Below are positions 9,772 to 19,077 of a stretch of 64,000 nucleotides of DNA, in pieces. A program made the translations under genes and the position numbers. The notes beneath the pieces are model-generated. The model saw only the letters and a program-made list of their open reading frames with translations. It did not search any database and was not told the origin of the DNA. Source of the DNA: Richelia sinica FACHB-800 (GTDB taxonomy: Bacteria; Cyanobacteriota; Cyanobacteriia; Cyanobacteriales; Nostocaceae). Within the stretch, counting starts at the first letter, position 1. Every line of letters starts with the position of its first letter. The stretch spans positions 124,001-188,000 of the forward strand of contig NZ_JACJTT010000002.1 of NCBI RefSeq assembly GCF_014698825.1, given 5' to 3'.

Positions 9772-10695
9772 TTAAGGCAATTCTACAGAAGTTGGTTTCG
9801 CTATATGCGGCAGACCCCAACCTAATTTTTCGCGTAAAATCCGGAAAAATTCTGGTGATTGCAAACGGATGAAACGGGCGCTGTAGGGCGATCGCTCCAA
9901 ATATACTTGATCATCCTGCAAAACGTAACAGCCTCCATTCCCATCGACCACCATGACCAATCTGGGAATGTTCACGGGATAGATACTCACAGACTCCGTA
10001 TCTGGAAACACTAAAGCCCTGGAGGCTAGAGAATGGGGACAAATCGGTACCAGCTGCAATACGGGCACACCAGGAGTCACAACTGGACCACCGGCGCTTA
10101 ATGAATAAGCTGTAGAACCAGTGGGAGTGGAGATAATGATACCGTCCGCCGCAATATCGACCGGTGCATGACGACCAACCGCAATTTCAAAATGGCACAT
10201 ACAGGTTAAAGGTTCCCGATGTAGCACCATTTCATTCAAGCAGAGAGCTTCCCATAATATTCTATCTCCCCGCAACACTTTGACGGTGAGCATAGCTCTG
10301 TCTTCAATTTCATACTCACCTGCCATTGCTTGCTCTATGGCTTGGGGCAATTGGTTTAAGTAAGCCTCCGTCAAAAACCCCATGTGACCTGTATTCACAG
10401 TCAACATCGGAATACCCATAGGTGCAGTTTGACGAGATGCGGCTAAAACAGTCCCATCTCCCCCCAACACCACTGCAAATTTCATGTCTGAATCAAAGCC
10501 TGGAGGCGTTACACCTTCAATGGGCGTGTGGCACACAGGACTATCTGGATGAGAATAGCCCAATATACCACCGACACTAGCTGTGATACACACATCCCAA
10601 CCAGCTGCGGTTAACTGGTCTTTTATTTCGATAGCGACACGACCCGCTACCGGTTTAACGTCGTTGTAGATAATGCCTGCTTTCGGCACACTCAA
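9772..10695 (-). CDS. nadK: NAD kinase
   Basis: Phosphorylates NAD to NADP with ATP or polyphosphate; 307 residues, cytoplasmic. The catalytic GGDGT motif is at about residues 78-82, preceded by VVL, and followed by NTGHMGFL and the second signature [21 protein letters not shown], typical of bacterial NAD kinases. It ends 34 bp before the ppx start on the same strand, so the two may be co-transcribed. Cyanobacteria often hold two NAD kinases; which paralogue this is cannot be settled here. Confidence 0.94.
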   Translation of the reverse strand: MSVPKAGIIYNDVKPVAGRVAIEIKDQLTAAGWDVCITASVGGILGYSHPDSPVCHTPIEGVTPPGFDSDMKFAVVLGGDGTVLAASRQTAPMGIPMLTVNTGHMGFLTEAYLNQLPQAIEQAMAGEYEIEDRAMLTVKVLRGDRILWEALCLNEMVLHREPLTCMCHFEIAVGRHAPVDIAADGIIISTPTGSTAYSLSAGGPVVTPGVPVLQLVPICPHSLASRALVFPDTESVSIYPVNIPRLVMVVDGNGGCYVLQDDQVYLERSPYSARFIRLQSPEFFRILREKLGWGLPHIAKPTSVELP

Positions 10696-10782
10696 ATATC
10701 CAAGTTTAGGCGATGCTTTGTCTGTATGTAATGTTTACACATTTTTGACTAATCTTGTCATTCGTCTCAAATTTATTGACTA

Positions 10783-11772
10783 TTAGCTAGACGATGACTG
10801 TTTAAAAGGAGTCTTTTTATTTTTTTGCTTCTTGGCTTTATTTTTTTCGTAGTCTAATTCCTTCAGCTTCTTCATAATCCTGCTGAAGTATTCTTGTAAG
10901 TAGCTTTCGACAGTGGTTGTTTGTTCTTTATCTAAATCAAAAATTTTATAAACTTCATCCATAGGCGCATTTAAAGGCCTACCACTAGCTAAAACTTCTG
11001 TAAAAGCTAATCTGTCAGCCACATTCCATCCCCACTGAAAGAAACGCAAAAACTTCTGCACAGTCCGCAGCAAGTTTAATGGCATTCGCGTTACTTTTGC
11101 ATCTTTGTTCGATAAACGTTCGCAAAGATTGATAATTTCCTCTGCACTCCAAGCACGAGTTCCTACCACAGGGAAGGCTTGTTTTTCTGTTGCAGGTACA
11201 CTTAAAGCCTTAATGGCAAATTTGGCAATATCTTGAGTATCCATATAGGCAATAGGGGAAGATTCACCAGTTACCCATACTGGTTGTGCTTCCAAAATGG
11301 GAATCCCATATTGCCCAATCAAACCTTGCATAAAGCCTGCTAAACGCAGAATTGTATAATTTAAGCCAGATTCAGCCAAAAATAACTCTGTACACCGCTT
11401 AATTTCCATCAGCGGTACATTTGGATATTTATCTGCATCCAAGATGGAAAAGAAGATAAAACGTTCTACTTGAGCAGCTTGGGCAGCTTGAATTAAAGCA
11501 ACTTTGCCTTCCCAGTCCACTTGTTGAATAGTCAGGGAATCTGTGGCACGGGATGTAGACGCATCAATAACAGCCGTTACCCCTGTTAAAGCTTCCGTTA
11601 AGGTGTGGGGATAGCAGAGGTCTCCACGTACAAGTTCGGCACCCCATTCTTTCAAAAACGCTGCTTTTTTGGTACTGCGAACTAAACAGCGCACCTTATA
11701 CCCCTCATCGATCGCACGACGAGCCACTTGTCTTCCTAAGGTGCCAGTAGCACCGACTATTAATAATGTCAT
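10783..11772 (-). CDS. ycf39: Ycf39-like atypical short-chain dehydrogenase, photosystem II assembly factor
   Basis: NmrA-like Rossmann protein of 329 residues. The NAD(P)-binding motif GATGTLG is at residues 7-13, and there is no classical YxxxK catalytic pair, as in the atypical SDR family. The sequence follows the Ycf39/HCF244 family throughout (for example VIDASTSRATD, FIFFSILDADKYP, PVVGTRAWSAEEII). In cyanobacteria Ycf39 binds early D1-containing assembly modules of photosystem II at the thylakoid. The C terminus ends in a Lys/Ser-rich tail (about residues 305-329). It lies about 210 bp downstream of petM on the same strand. The family assignment is confident; the role is from the family. 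Confidence 0.9.
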   Translation of the reverse strand: MTLLIVGATGTLGRQVARRAIDEGYKVRCLVRSTKKAAFLKEWGAELVRGDLCYPHTLTEALTGVTAVIDASTSRATDSLTIQQVDWEGKVALIQAAQAAQVERFIFFSILDADKYPNVPLMEIKRCTELFLAESGLNYTILRLAGFMQGLIGQYGIPILEAQPVWVTGESSPIAYMDTQDIAKFAIKALSVPATEKQAFPVVGTRAWSAEEIINLCERLSNKDAKVTRMPLNLLRTVQKFLRFFQWGWNVADRLAFTEVLASGRPLNAPMDEVYKIFDLDKEQTTTVESYLQEYFSRIMKKLKELDYEKNKAKKQKNKKTPFKQSSSS

Positions 11773-11982
11773 GAGGGTCGTTATATATTTTAATGTTTTA
11801 TGAAAAGAATCTTAACAGAATTATCTAAACAAACAAAAGTTTACATTTTTTTTAAGGAAATAGGGGGAGGGGGTAAGGACTTCAGGAATCGGGTTTAGGC
11901 TACCCTACTTTACCAGGAGTATCTTTTCTCCCTATCTCCCCCTGTTTCCCTGGCTCTCTACACCCCTACCCCCTGTTAAAAA

Positions 11983-12087
11983 CTACTCTTCTGCGCCTTG
12001 AATTTTCAGTAGTAAAGCACCTAAGGCCCAACCTACGAAGATTAAACCGAAAGACAATAGCGCCGCATTGAAAATTTCGCCGCCCAT
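11983..12087 (-). CDS. petM: Cytochrome b6f complex subunit PetM
   Basis: A 34-residue single-helix thylakoid protein: [20 protein letters not shown] then a hydrophobic stretch ending in KIQGAEE. It is the small subunit VII of the cytochrome b6f complex, which carries electrons between the two photosystems. A good ribosome site (AAGGAG) lies about 12 bp upstream of the ATG at 12085-12087. Length and sequence match cyanobacterial PetM. It is divergent from pdxA. Confidence 0.95.
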   Translation of the reverse strand: MGGEIFNAALLSFGLIFVGWALGALLLKIQGAEE

Positions 12088-12382
12088 TTGGTGTGATTCT
12101 CCTTTGTGAATGGTGTGTTGATGTTTGCCATTTCCATTACTGAAACGGATTTGATGGCTCAAATCTGATGTTTTTCAGTCTCAAGAATAGGCTAAATTCA
12201 GCTAAACTAGGTCTATCAAGGCGTTAATATACTCCTTTGTGGATGAGACCTGTGTAAATAATTCTAAACTAATTTAACAATCATTCCTGTGAGTTTTGTG
12301 GTCAATCTTGACTTGGGTATGAGGAGATATCACAAAACAGATGGCTGTGTTTAGTCAGGAAATACATTAAATCAATATTTTT

Positions 12383-13465
12383 ATGTATCAAGTAAATCCA
12401 ATTGACTTACAAACAGTTCAACGTGAAAAACGCCCCCGTTTAGCTGTAACTTTGGGTGATCCGGCAGGTATAGGCCCAGAAGTAATTTTAAAAGCTTTGG
12501 CAGATCCAGAGGTGAGCAAAAACTGTGATTTGGTAGTTGTGGGCAGCCAGGATTTATTATTACAGACTTATCAATTTTTCAAGAATTTAGGTCAAAATGC
12601 AGCAGATGTAGCGAATCCTGATGATTTGAATGTGATTGATGTGCCAAGTGATCAGCAAATTATTACAGGAGTGGGAAATCAAGCTAGTGGTGCGGCCAGT
12701 TTTGCTTATATGGAAAATGCGATCGCTCGCACTTTGGCTGGTGAATTTGATGGGATTGTCACCGGGCCCATTGCTAAATCAGCTTGGAAGGCAGCGGGTT
12801 ATCACTATCCTGGACAAACAGAATTATTAGCTGAGAAAGCGGGAGTTAGTCGCTTTGGGATGTTGTTTGTGGCGCGATCGCCTTTTACCAATTGGACGCT
12901 GCGTGCTTTACTTGCTACCACACATATCCCTTTAAATCAAGTTGCGACCACCTTAACGCCACAATTATTAACAAAAAAACTGGATTTATTAGTAGAGTGC
13001 TTAGAACAAGATTTTGGCATTGAAAATAGCAAAATAGCGATCGCTGGTTTAAATCCACACAGTGGAGAAATGGGACAATTAGGAACAGAAGAAATTGATT
13101 GGTTAATACCGTGGTTGGCACAAGAACGCAAAAAACGCCCCCATTTACAATTAGAGGGGCCTCTACCACCAGACACCATGTGGGTTAAACCAGGACAAGC
13201 TTGGTTTGGTAATTCTCCAGTGCCAAACCCTGCCGATGCTTACCTAGCACTTTATCATGACCAAGGCTTAATTCCTGTTAAATTAATGGCCTTTGACCGG
13301 GCTGTAAATACTACTATTGGCCTACCATTTGTTCGCACATCTCCAGACCACGGAACCGCTTTTGATATAGCTGGTCAATGTATGGCTGATGCAACAAGTA
13401 TGAAAGCAGCAATTAATTTAGCGAAGAACTTAGTTCACCAGAGAAAAAGTTTAGTTTTTCAATAA
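12383..13465 (+). CDS. pdxA: 4-hydroxythreonine-4-phosphate dehydrogenase
   Basis: Oxidises 4-phosphohydroxy-L-threonine in the DXP-dependent pathway to pyridoxal phosphate; 360 residues, cytoplasmic, usually dimeric. Visible signatures: [19 protein letters not shown] at the N terminus, GQTELLA (metal-binding His is in the neighbouring YHYPGQTE), the second metal His in GLNPHSGE, and the third in [12 protein letters not shown], plus [20 protein letters not shown]. All active-site segments are intact. Monocistronic by appearance. Confidence 0.95.
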   Translation: MYQVNPIDLQTVQREKRPRLAVTLGDPAGIGPEVILKALADPEVSKNCDLVVVGSQDLLLQTYQFFKNLGQNAADVANPDDLNVIDVPSDQQIITGVGNQASGAASFAYMENAIARTLAGEFDGIVTGPIAKSAWKAAGYHYPGQTELLAEKAGVSRFGMLFVARSPFTNWTLRALLATTHIPLNQVATTLTPQLLTKKLDLLVECLEQDFGIENSKIAIAGLNPHSGEMGQLGTEEIDWLIPWLAQERKKRPHLQLEGPLPPDTMWVKPGQAWFGNSPVPNPADAYLALYHDQGLIPVKLMAFDRAVNTTIGLPFVRTSPDHGTAFDIAGQCMADATSMKAAINLAKNLVHQRKSLVFQ

Positions 13466-13792
13466 AATGAAAAAATTTGTATACAGGAGGGAACAGGTTT
13501 GAAATTTGCTTACCATAAGGCTTTGTGATTTCAACAAATTTTAAAAACTCCTTTCCAAATTTCTCCCTTGCCAGGAGAGAGGCTGAAAGACCTGAATTTT
13601 TTGTTGACTTTTCCAGATATTGAAGTCCCTCTCCGTTTCGGAGATGTAAATGAACGTGAGTTCGATTACCTCAAATATGCTGTATTTTAGAGTTAATTTT
13701 TAATGCGAATAACGCACCGTATTCATGCAATTTAACCGGTGCGCTAATCTGCAAATTTATTTTCGATGCTGTTTTAGTTTGCAGTCATTGAT
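13466..13792. other. Intergenic region between convergent pdxA and the GG-leader peptide gene
   Basis: 327 bases with a CCCTCTCC...GGAGA-type low-complexity stretch (about 13625-13645) and a short GCGAATAACGCACCG...CCGGTGCGC inverted motif (about 13705-13745). No gene is called here. Confidence 0.5.
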
Positions 13793-13993
13793 TTAGTAGT
13801 AATAAGGCCTATGATGTCTATGGTGTCTATGATGGTGGTGATGACGAGGACGACCATAGTAACCACCATAATATGGTGGATAGCCACCATAACCATAGCC
13901 ACCACCAGGATAATAATGTCCTCCAGATAAAAGCTCTTGGTCTTCTGAAGATAGTTCTTCAATTAAATTGGATGTAGGTTGCTGCTCGGACAT
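13793..13993 (-). CDS. Small double-glycine-leader peptide with His/Tyr/Gly-rich tail
   Basis: 66 residues. The first 25 (SNLIEELSSEDQELLSGG at the end) look like a bacteriocin-type leader: acidic, amphipathic, and ending in Gly-Gly at 24-25. The remaining 41 residues consist almost only of Tyr (12), His (10), Gly (9), Arg and Pro, ending in three Tyr. The ATG at 13991-13993 has a GAGG ribosome site; a form five codons longer lacks one. Peptides with such leaders are cut and exported by C39-peptidase ABC transporters in known systems, but no such transporter or modifying enzyme is near. The function of the tail is unknown; metal binding by the His cluster is a guess. Confidence 0.75.
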   Translation of the reverse strand: MSEQQPTSNLIEELSSEDQELLSGGHYYPGGGYGYGGYPPYYGGYYGRPRHHHHHRHHRHHRPYYY

Positions 13994-14296
13994 AATTGTT
14001 AGCCTCAATTCTCAATTCTTTCTTCCAGTTATATTTTTTTATGGTCAAAATGAAATGAACCTACAGTTGGAATATCAAGTTGAATATTTCTATCCTCAGA
14101 TACTGTCAAAAAAGTATTCAATTTATATATTGAGCATAGGTTGTGATGTCGTCACTTAAAATCATGTCAAACATAGGAATATAGCATTTCTTAGGCTCAT
14201 GAAATACAAAATTATCTGCGTTTATCTGCGCCCATCTGCGTTTAATGATGACTGCTTATGACTGGTATGGGAATAGATATAATATTTTGCACTAAG
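13994..14296. other. Intergenic region upstream of the GG-leader peptide
   Basis: 303 bases. It holds three tandem decamers of the ATCTGCGTTT type at 14214-14243, a repeat whose reverse form recurs at 23409-23438. The rest is AT-rich and presumably contains the peptide gene's promoter. Confidence 0.5.
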
Positions 14297-15538
14297 TTAG
14301 TGCGAACATTCATTCTGATGACTGCTCAAGAACTTTTCTACACATCTGACAAATATTTCTACACCCATAGCTAAAGCTGTTTCATCAAAATCAAATCGGG
14401 GATGATGATGGGGATAATCTAATTTTTTAGCTGGGTTGGCAGACCCTAGAAAGAAATAGCAACCGGGTACTTGTTGCAGGAAAAATGACATATCTTCCCC
14501 ACCCATAGTTTGACATTCAGGCACAACACCAATGGGTGTTTCTATCACCTCTTCAGCCACAGAACGGACAAATTCTGCCATGGTGGGATCATTAATTACT
14601 GGTGGATACAGATTGATATAATCTAGTTCATAATCAGCGCCATGACTTTGACAGATACCAGCAATAATTTGCTCAATTCTGTGTTTAAAAAAATTGGCTA
14701 AATCAGGATTGAAATATCTAACAGTTCCGCCCATTTTGGCTGTGTCAGCAACGACATTTACAGCTGTTCCCGCATGAAGTTCTCCCACTGTCACCACTGC
14801 TGAATCAATAGGGTTAACATTACGAGCCACAATAGTTTGTAAGGCATTGACTATTTGTGCTGCCACCACTACAGAGTCAATTGTTTGATGGGGAATGGCC
14901 CCATGTCCACCTTTACCGAAAATAGTACAACGGAATAATTCTACAGCCGCCATCAATGCACCAGGACGAACTCCCACTGTCCCCAAGGGGAGGTTATTCC
15001 ACAGGTGTAATCCAATAATGGCATTAACATCTGGGTTTTTCAGGACACCAGCTGCAATCATGGGTTTAGCACCACCGGGACTTTCTTCTGCGGGTTGGAA
15101 GATAATTTTCACAGTCCCAGCAAAGTCTTGACGATGGTGCTGGAGATAGTATGCTGTACCTAGAGCGATCGCTGTATGTCCATCATGGCCACAGGCGTGC
15201 ATTACACCGTCATGCTGTGAACAATAGGGAACTTCATTCTGTTCTTGAACGGGTAAAGCATCCATATCCGCACGAATAGCTAATACCTGATTGCTTTCAG
15301 CTTTTGTCCCTTGAATAATGGCTACAATTCCCGTTTCCGCAATTCCCGTTTGATGCTCAATTCCCCATGCTTGCAACTTTTGGGAGATAAATTGGGCAGT
15401 CAGTTTTTCCTGAAAACCTAACTCCGGTCGTTGATGAATATGTCGTCGCCATTCTACCAATTGTGGTTGTAAGGAGCGAATTTCTAATCGCACATGGGAG
15501 AGATTGACAGATGAGGGATGAGGAAAGGTAGAAACCAT
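14297..15538 (-). CDS. M20-family amidohydrolase (N-acyl amino acid / hippurate hydrolase type)
   Basis: Zinc peptidase-fold hydrolase of 413 residues, probably cytoplasmic. Metal and catalytic signatures of the M20D amidohydrolases are present: MHACGHDGHTAIALG, the catalytic Glu pair in FQPAEESPGGAKPM, IIGLHLWNNLPLG, and the late ligand region TMGGEDMSFFLQ. The dimerisation domain is in the middle (about 200-310). Substrate could be an N-acetyl or indole-acyl amino acid; the sequence does not decide. A plausible alternate start lies a few codons in, but the ATG at 15536-15538 is kept. Confidence 0.88.
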   Translation of the reverse strand: MVSTFPHPSSVNLSHVRLEIRSLQPQLVEWRRHIHQRPELGFQEKLTAQFISQKLQAWGIEHQTGIAETGIVAIIQGTKAESNQVLAIRADMDALPVQEQNEVPYCSQHDGVMHACGHDGHTAIALGTAYYLQHHRQDFAGTVKIIFQPAEESPGGAKPMIAAGVLKNPDVNAIIGLHLWNNLPLGTVGVRPGALMAAVELFRCTIFGKGGHGAIPHQTIDSVVVAAQIVNALQTIVARNVNPIDSAVVTVGELHAGTAVNVVADTAKMGGTVRYFNPDLANFFKHRIEQIIAGICQSHGADYELDYINLYPPVINDPTMAEFVRSVAEEVIETPIGVVPECQTMGGEDMSFFLQQVPGCYFFLGSANPAKKLDYPHHHPRFDFDETALAMGVEIFVRCVEKFLSSHQNECSH

Positions 15539-15650
15539 GATGAAGACAACCTATTTAAGCTAGTTAACTTGAGGTTATCCTATTTCTGTTGAATATACCC
15601 TGATCCCTTGCCAGGAATTTCTGGAGGCTGGATGATTGGGATATGAGAAG

Positions 15651-16352
15651 TTATTCGTTTTGAAAAAACAATGTTTCCCAATCTAAATTAGATGCAAGTT
15701 GGGCCAGTTTTTCTAAATCAGTACGATTTTCTAAATAGGGTAAACAACCTAAAACTGGGATGTGAGTAAATGAGGTGATTAACTCCGGTGGGGTTAAATC
15801 AGCTATTTCTGTCTCTGTGCGGGGTTGGGTGCAGTTGAGAACAATTCCTTGCAGATTGACACGTGCTTGCCTAGCCAATGCTACATTAGCTACAGCGTGA
15901 GCGATCGCCCCCAATCTCACTGGTACAACTAAAATAGTCGGTAAACGCCATTCCGCGGCTAAATCAGCCACCGTTAATTCATCTGTCACCGGGGAACCCA
16001 ACCCCCCTAAAGATTCCACCAACAGAAAATCCCGTTGCTTTTGCAAGCTTAACAAAGCCTGCCAAACTACAGCTAAATCCACAGTCCGATTTTCCTTAGC
16101 CGCAGCAATGGGAGGTGCTAGAGGGGCTTGAAAATACAAGGGTGTAATTTCGGCTAATGATAGTCCGAGATTAAATACATTGTCATACCATTCGCGATCG
16201 CCTACCCCCGATTGAATCGGTTTCATAATCCCCAAACTACGTTGCGGAAAATGTTTTTGCCAATAGGCTGCAATGACTGTAGTCACAACAGTTTTACCAG
16301 CGTCTGTATCTGTTCCCGCAATCAGTAATGTCTTTAACAACTTACTTACCAA
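15651..16352 (-). CDS. bioD: ATP-dependent dethiobiotin synthetase
   Basis: Closes the ureido ring of dethiobiotin from diaminopelargonate, CO2 and ATP, the penultimate step of biotin synthesis; 233 residues, cytoplasmic. The P-loop GTDTDAGKT lies near residues 13-21, the substrate motif KPIQSG at about 44-49, and [11 protein letters not shown] corresponds to the VEGAGG motif of the family. It stands alone between the amidohydrolase and the kinase; no other bio gene is in the window. Confidence 0.92.
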   Translation of the reverse strand: MVSKLLKTLLIAGTDTDAGKTVVTTVIAAYWQKHFPQRSLGIMKPIQSGVGDREWYDNVFNLGLSLAEITPLYFQAPLAPPIAAAKENRTVDLAVVWQALLSLQKQRDFLLVESLGGLGSPVTDELTVADLAAEWRLPTILVVPVRLGAIAHAVANVALARQARVNLQGIVLNCTQPRTETEIADLTPPELITSFTHIPVLGCLPYLENRTDLEKLAQLASNLDWETLFFQNE

Positions 16353-16414
16353 TAATTACTACATAATTGACATAGCCCTAGTCAACATATCCAGGGCATA
16401 TCCATAATTTAGCT

Positions 16415-18130
16415 TTAATTGCCGCCACTCACCGGAGGTGTTGGTGCTGTATCCGTTGATTGGTCGTTATTTTCAACTGGGATATCAGTGGGAGTGGGAG
16501 TTGGTGTGGGTGTAGGAGTTGGTGTGGGTGTAGGAGTTGATGTCGGTGTAGGAGTTGGTGTGGGAGTGGGAGTCGGAGTTGGTGTCACAGTCTCTTGAGG
16601 TGTACTAGTTTCTCTAGGAGTCGGTGTTGGTTTGACAGGGTTTTCTAACACCGCATTTAAGCTATAGCTAGCCTCAGGTACATCCGCAGGTAGATTTAAT
16701 TGAATCAAATATTTACCACTATTTAACAAGGTTCCTGCATAGGAAGTCACTTGTTGAGATTGGCGATCAATGGGTTGACCATTGGGCCCTAACACAGTCA
16801 ATAAAATACCACTCGATTGGTCAATGGATACAGTTAATAGTTGTCCCGCTTTACCCCGAAAACTGTATTGAACTGTTTCATTGGACTTAATAGTATCCGT
16901 AACTGTAGCTGTGTTGGCAGCATCAAAGTTGAGGACTTTATTGTAAACTAACGGTTCCGTTGTAGTTGGTGTGGGAGTGGGTGTCAGTTCTGGTGAGGGA
17001 GTAATGGTAACTCCACCACTAATTAAAGGTGATGGAAAAGATTGAGGTGTGCGTTGTGTTAAAGGTTTGCTTCCAGGATTACGCAGGGAACTCACCAAGG
17101 ACCAAGAACCAACTCCAGCTAAAATGACCACCACAGAACTAATTAGACCCACTACCAAAGGATTATCTAAAGCCGAGTTATTTTGACTAGGTGGAATAAC
17201 AGGGGGAGGTTGGGTAGCTGCTGGTGGCTTGGGTTCAGGACGATGACCAACTGCAACAGTAGGGATATAGGAAACTTCTGGGGTGTTAACAATAGGTTGG
17301 CCTAAAGCGTTTAAGGCTTCAGTCATTTCTCTAGCAGTTTGATATCTTTCCCCTGGCACATAATTTAAGGCCTTTTGCAAAACGCCAGCAAATCGGGGAT
17401 CAACTTTTACCCATTTTTGCCAATTCCAACTTAGTTTATTTTCATCAAATAATTGTGCAGGTTCTTTCCCGGTCAGCAAAACAATTGCTGTCACCGCTAG
17501 TGCATACAAATCACTACTAGGATAAACTCGACCAGTTTGCATTTGTTCACTGGGTGCATAACCTAATTTACCTACCGTTGTCACTGGTGTGGGGCTGGAA
17601 GAATGTAATTTAGTGGCTAATTCCTTCACTACTCCAAAGTCCAATAACACGGGTAGGGAGTCACTAGAACGCAAAATCACATTTTCCGGTGAAATATCGC
17701 GATGAATAATCCCTTGACCATGGAGATATTGCAATACTGGCAATAAAGACCGTAAAAATTGCAAAACTTCTGATTCTGTGAAAGTTTGACCCAGTGCTTG
17801 CCGTTCAGCTAATAAGGTACGGTAAGTCTGGCCGGGAACATAGTCTTGGACTAAAAACAAACGTCGTTCTTGTTCAAATTTTTCCCGAAACTTTGGCACT
17901 TGGGGATGCTCGATTTGATATAAAATCGCTGCTTCTCGCTCAAACAGTTCCTGTGCTTTATTGGCACTCTCTACTCCTGATGTGAGAATTAATTCCTTAA
18001 TGGCACAAAGTTCATTAAAGCGTCTTTGGTCTTCTGCAAGATAGGTTCTACCAAATCCTCCCTGTCCCAGAACCTGAAGCAGGTGATAACGATTTTGCAG
18101 GATAGTACCAACTGAAAACGGTGGTTGCAT
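16415..18130 (-). CDS. Membrane-anchored Ser/Thr protein kinase with Thr-Pro-rich tail
   Basis: About 571 residues. The N-terminal kinase domain is complete: glycine loop LGQGGFGRTYLA, catalytic Lys in CAIKEL, catalytic loop HRDISPENV, and metal-binding DFG in LLDFGVVKEL. One membrane helix follows (about 325-350). The external part has a small beta-rich domain of the pre-peptidase C-terminal kind (about 400-490), then a long (Thr-Pro)n tail. The ATG at 18128-18130 (MQPPFSVGT) is preferred; an 18-residue longer form adds nothing conserved. The signal sensed is unknown. The DNA for the tail is a GGTGT/GGAGT microsatellite prone to length change. Confidence 0.88.
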   Translation of the reverse strand: MQPPFSVGTILQNRYHLLQVLGQGGFGRTYLAEDQRRFNELCAIKELILTSGVESANKAQELFEREAAILYQIEHPQVPKFREKFEQERRLFLVQDYVPGQTYRTLLAERQALGQTFTESEVLQFLRSLLPVLQYLHGQGIIHRDISPENVILRSSDSLPVLLDFGVVKELATKLHSSSPTPVTTVGKLGYAPSEQMQTGRVYPSSDLYALAVTAIVLLTGKEPAQLFDENKLSWNWQKWVKVDPRFAGVLQKALNYVPGERYQTAREMTEALNALGQPIVNTPEVSYIPTVAVGHRPEPKPPAATQPPPVIPPSQNNSALDNPLVVGLISSVVVILAGVGSWSLVSSLRNPGSKPLTQRTPQSFPSPLISGGVTITPSPELTPTPTPTTTEPLVYNKVLNFDAANTATVTDTIKSNETVQYSFRGKAGQLLTVSIDQSSGILLTVLGPNGQPIDRQSQQVTSYAGTLLNSGKYLIQLNLPADVPEASYSLNAVLENPVKPTPTPRETSTPQETVTPTPTPTPTPTPTPTSTPTPTPTPTPTPTPTPTDIPVENNDQSTDTAPTPPVSGGN

Positions 18131-18816
18131 AATCGATAGATTGTGTTTAATAGCAACTGAGGTAGACGTTAGCAAAAGGAGCAAATATCCACAACATGAT
18201 TTTTTGTGTTTTCTAGTGGATTCAGTAATTGTCCTCAGTTATGCTACGGGAGGGAAGTGTATACTAAGTATGTCTGGAAAAAACCGCCCTCAGCTATGCC
18301 ATCCTCTGAGATGTCCGTAGCTGCTAAAAGTCAAGTCAGCTATCATCTAGGGTAGTGTAGCTCAACGATAATCGGCAGCAACTGACAAAGAAAGTTGTTT
18401 TTCACAGATAGTTAACCAACAGGTGTGAAATTTTGCCCAACTAATTCACTTTGAGAACAGCAAATTTATAAAAAAAAGGTAAAGTTTATGGCGTTGAGAT
18501 CAAGTAGTGCGATCGCCTATTTACAGTAGGTATAACCGAACAGTTCTCACCTTTATTTCCAAAACTTGAACTAAACGCTAAAATAGTCTGGGATTTTTAA
18601 GATTTACTTAATAGGGTCAATCCATAGGTTTTTTGATTTGCTACATAAATATCTCGTATTAAAATTGTCTAGTTTATTAATTTGCCCCTATTATCATAAA
18701 ATGATTAATTGCACCTTTAGTGCTAAATCAAACGTTGTTATTTCATCTGAGATTGGCCAGAAATATCACTTTATGTGTGTATAAATGGCTCTCGGTTCAA
18801 AAACAGCGGGTAGAGT

Positions 18817-18862
18817 AAGTAACCTACCAGATTACAATTTCAGAGATTTGGGCAGGTTACTT
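18817..18862. promoter_or_regulatory. Perfect 9-bp inverted repeat upstream of prs
   Basis: AAGTAACCT and AGGTTACTT are exact complements separated by 28 bases. It could be an operator pair or an RNA hairpin. It lacks a following T-run, so it is not a classical terminator. Confidence 0.4.
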
Positions 18863-18893
18863 CAATGCACAAACTTGTAACTCTGAAGCTATT

Positions 18894-18910
18894 TGACGTA
18901 AACCACGTCA
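18894..18910. promoter_or_regulatory. TGACGT-N5-ACGTCA palindrome upstream of prs
   Basis: A 6-bp perfect dyad with a 5-bp centre, the geometry of a dimeric regulator site, about 170 bp before the prs start. No known cyanobacterial regulator is assigned. Confidence 0.35.
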
Positions 18911-19077
18911 GTGACAACCTCAGTAGTATGTTTTCCCCAGATGAAGAAATTAGTAAATGAATGTTAATTCTATGGAGAAATATTTCAAGTTTGTATGAAA
19001 GATTGAACAAAAATCACATGATGTTTTGTTTACTCTCTCTCAATGAAATCTGCTAAATCCCTGATGATAATATTGCC

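Larger units (their letters stand above)
18131..19077. other. Long intergenic region between divergent kinase and prs genes
   Basis: 947 bases with no convincing ORF or RNA gene. Two inverted repeats stand out near the prs end: AAGTAACCT (18817-18825) facing AGGTTACTT (18854-18862), and TGACGT-N5-ACGTCA (18894-18910). The rest is AT-rich. The length suggests a long leader or multiple regulated promoters for prs. Confidence 0.6.

Noticed and set aside
16490-16600. Stand-alone tandem repeat
   Set aside because: It is the coding DNA for the Thr-Pro tail of the kinase, so it is not listed as a separate repeat.
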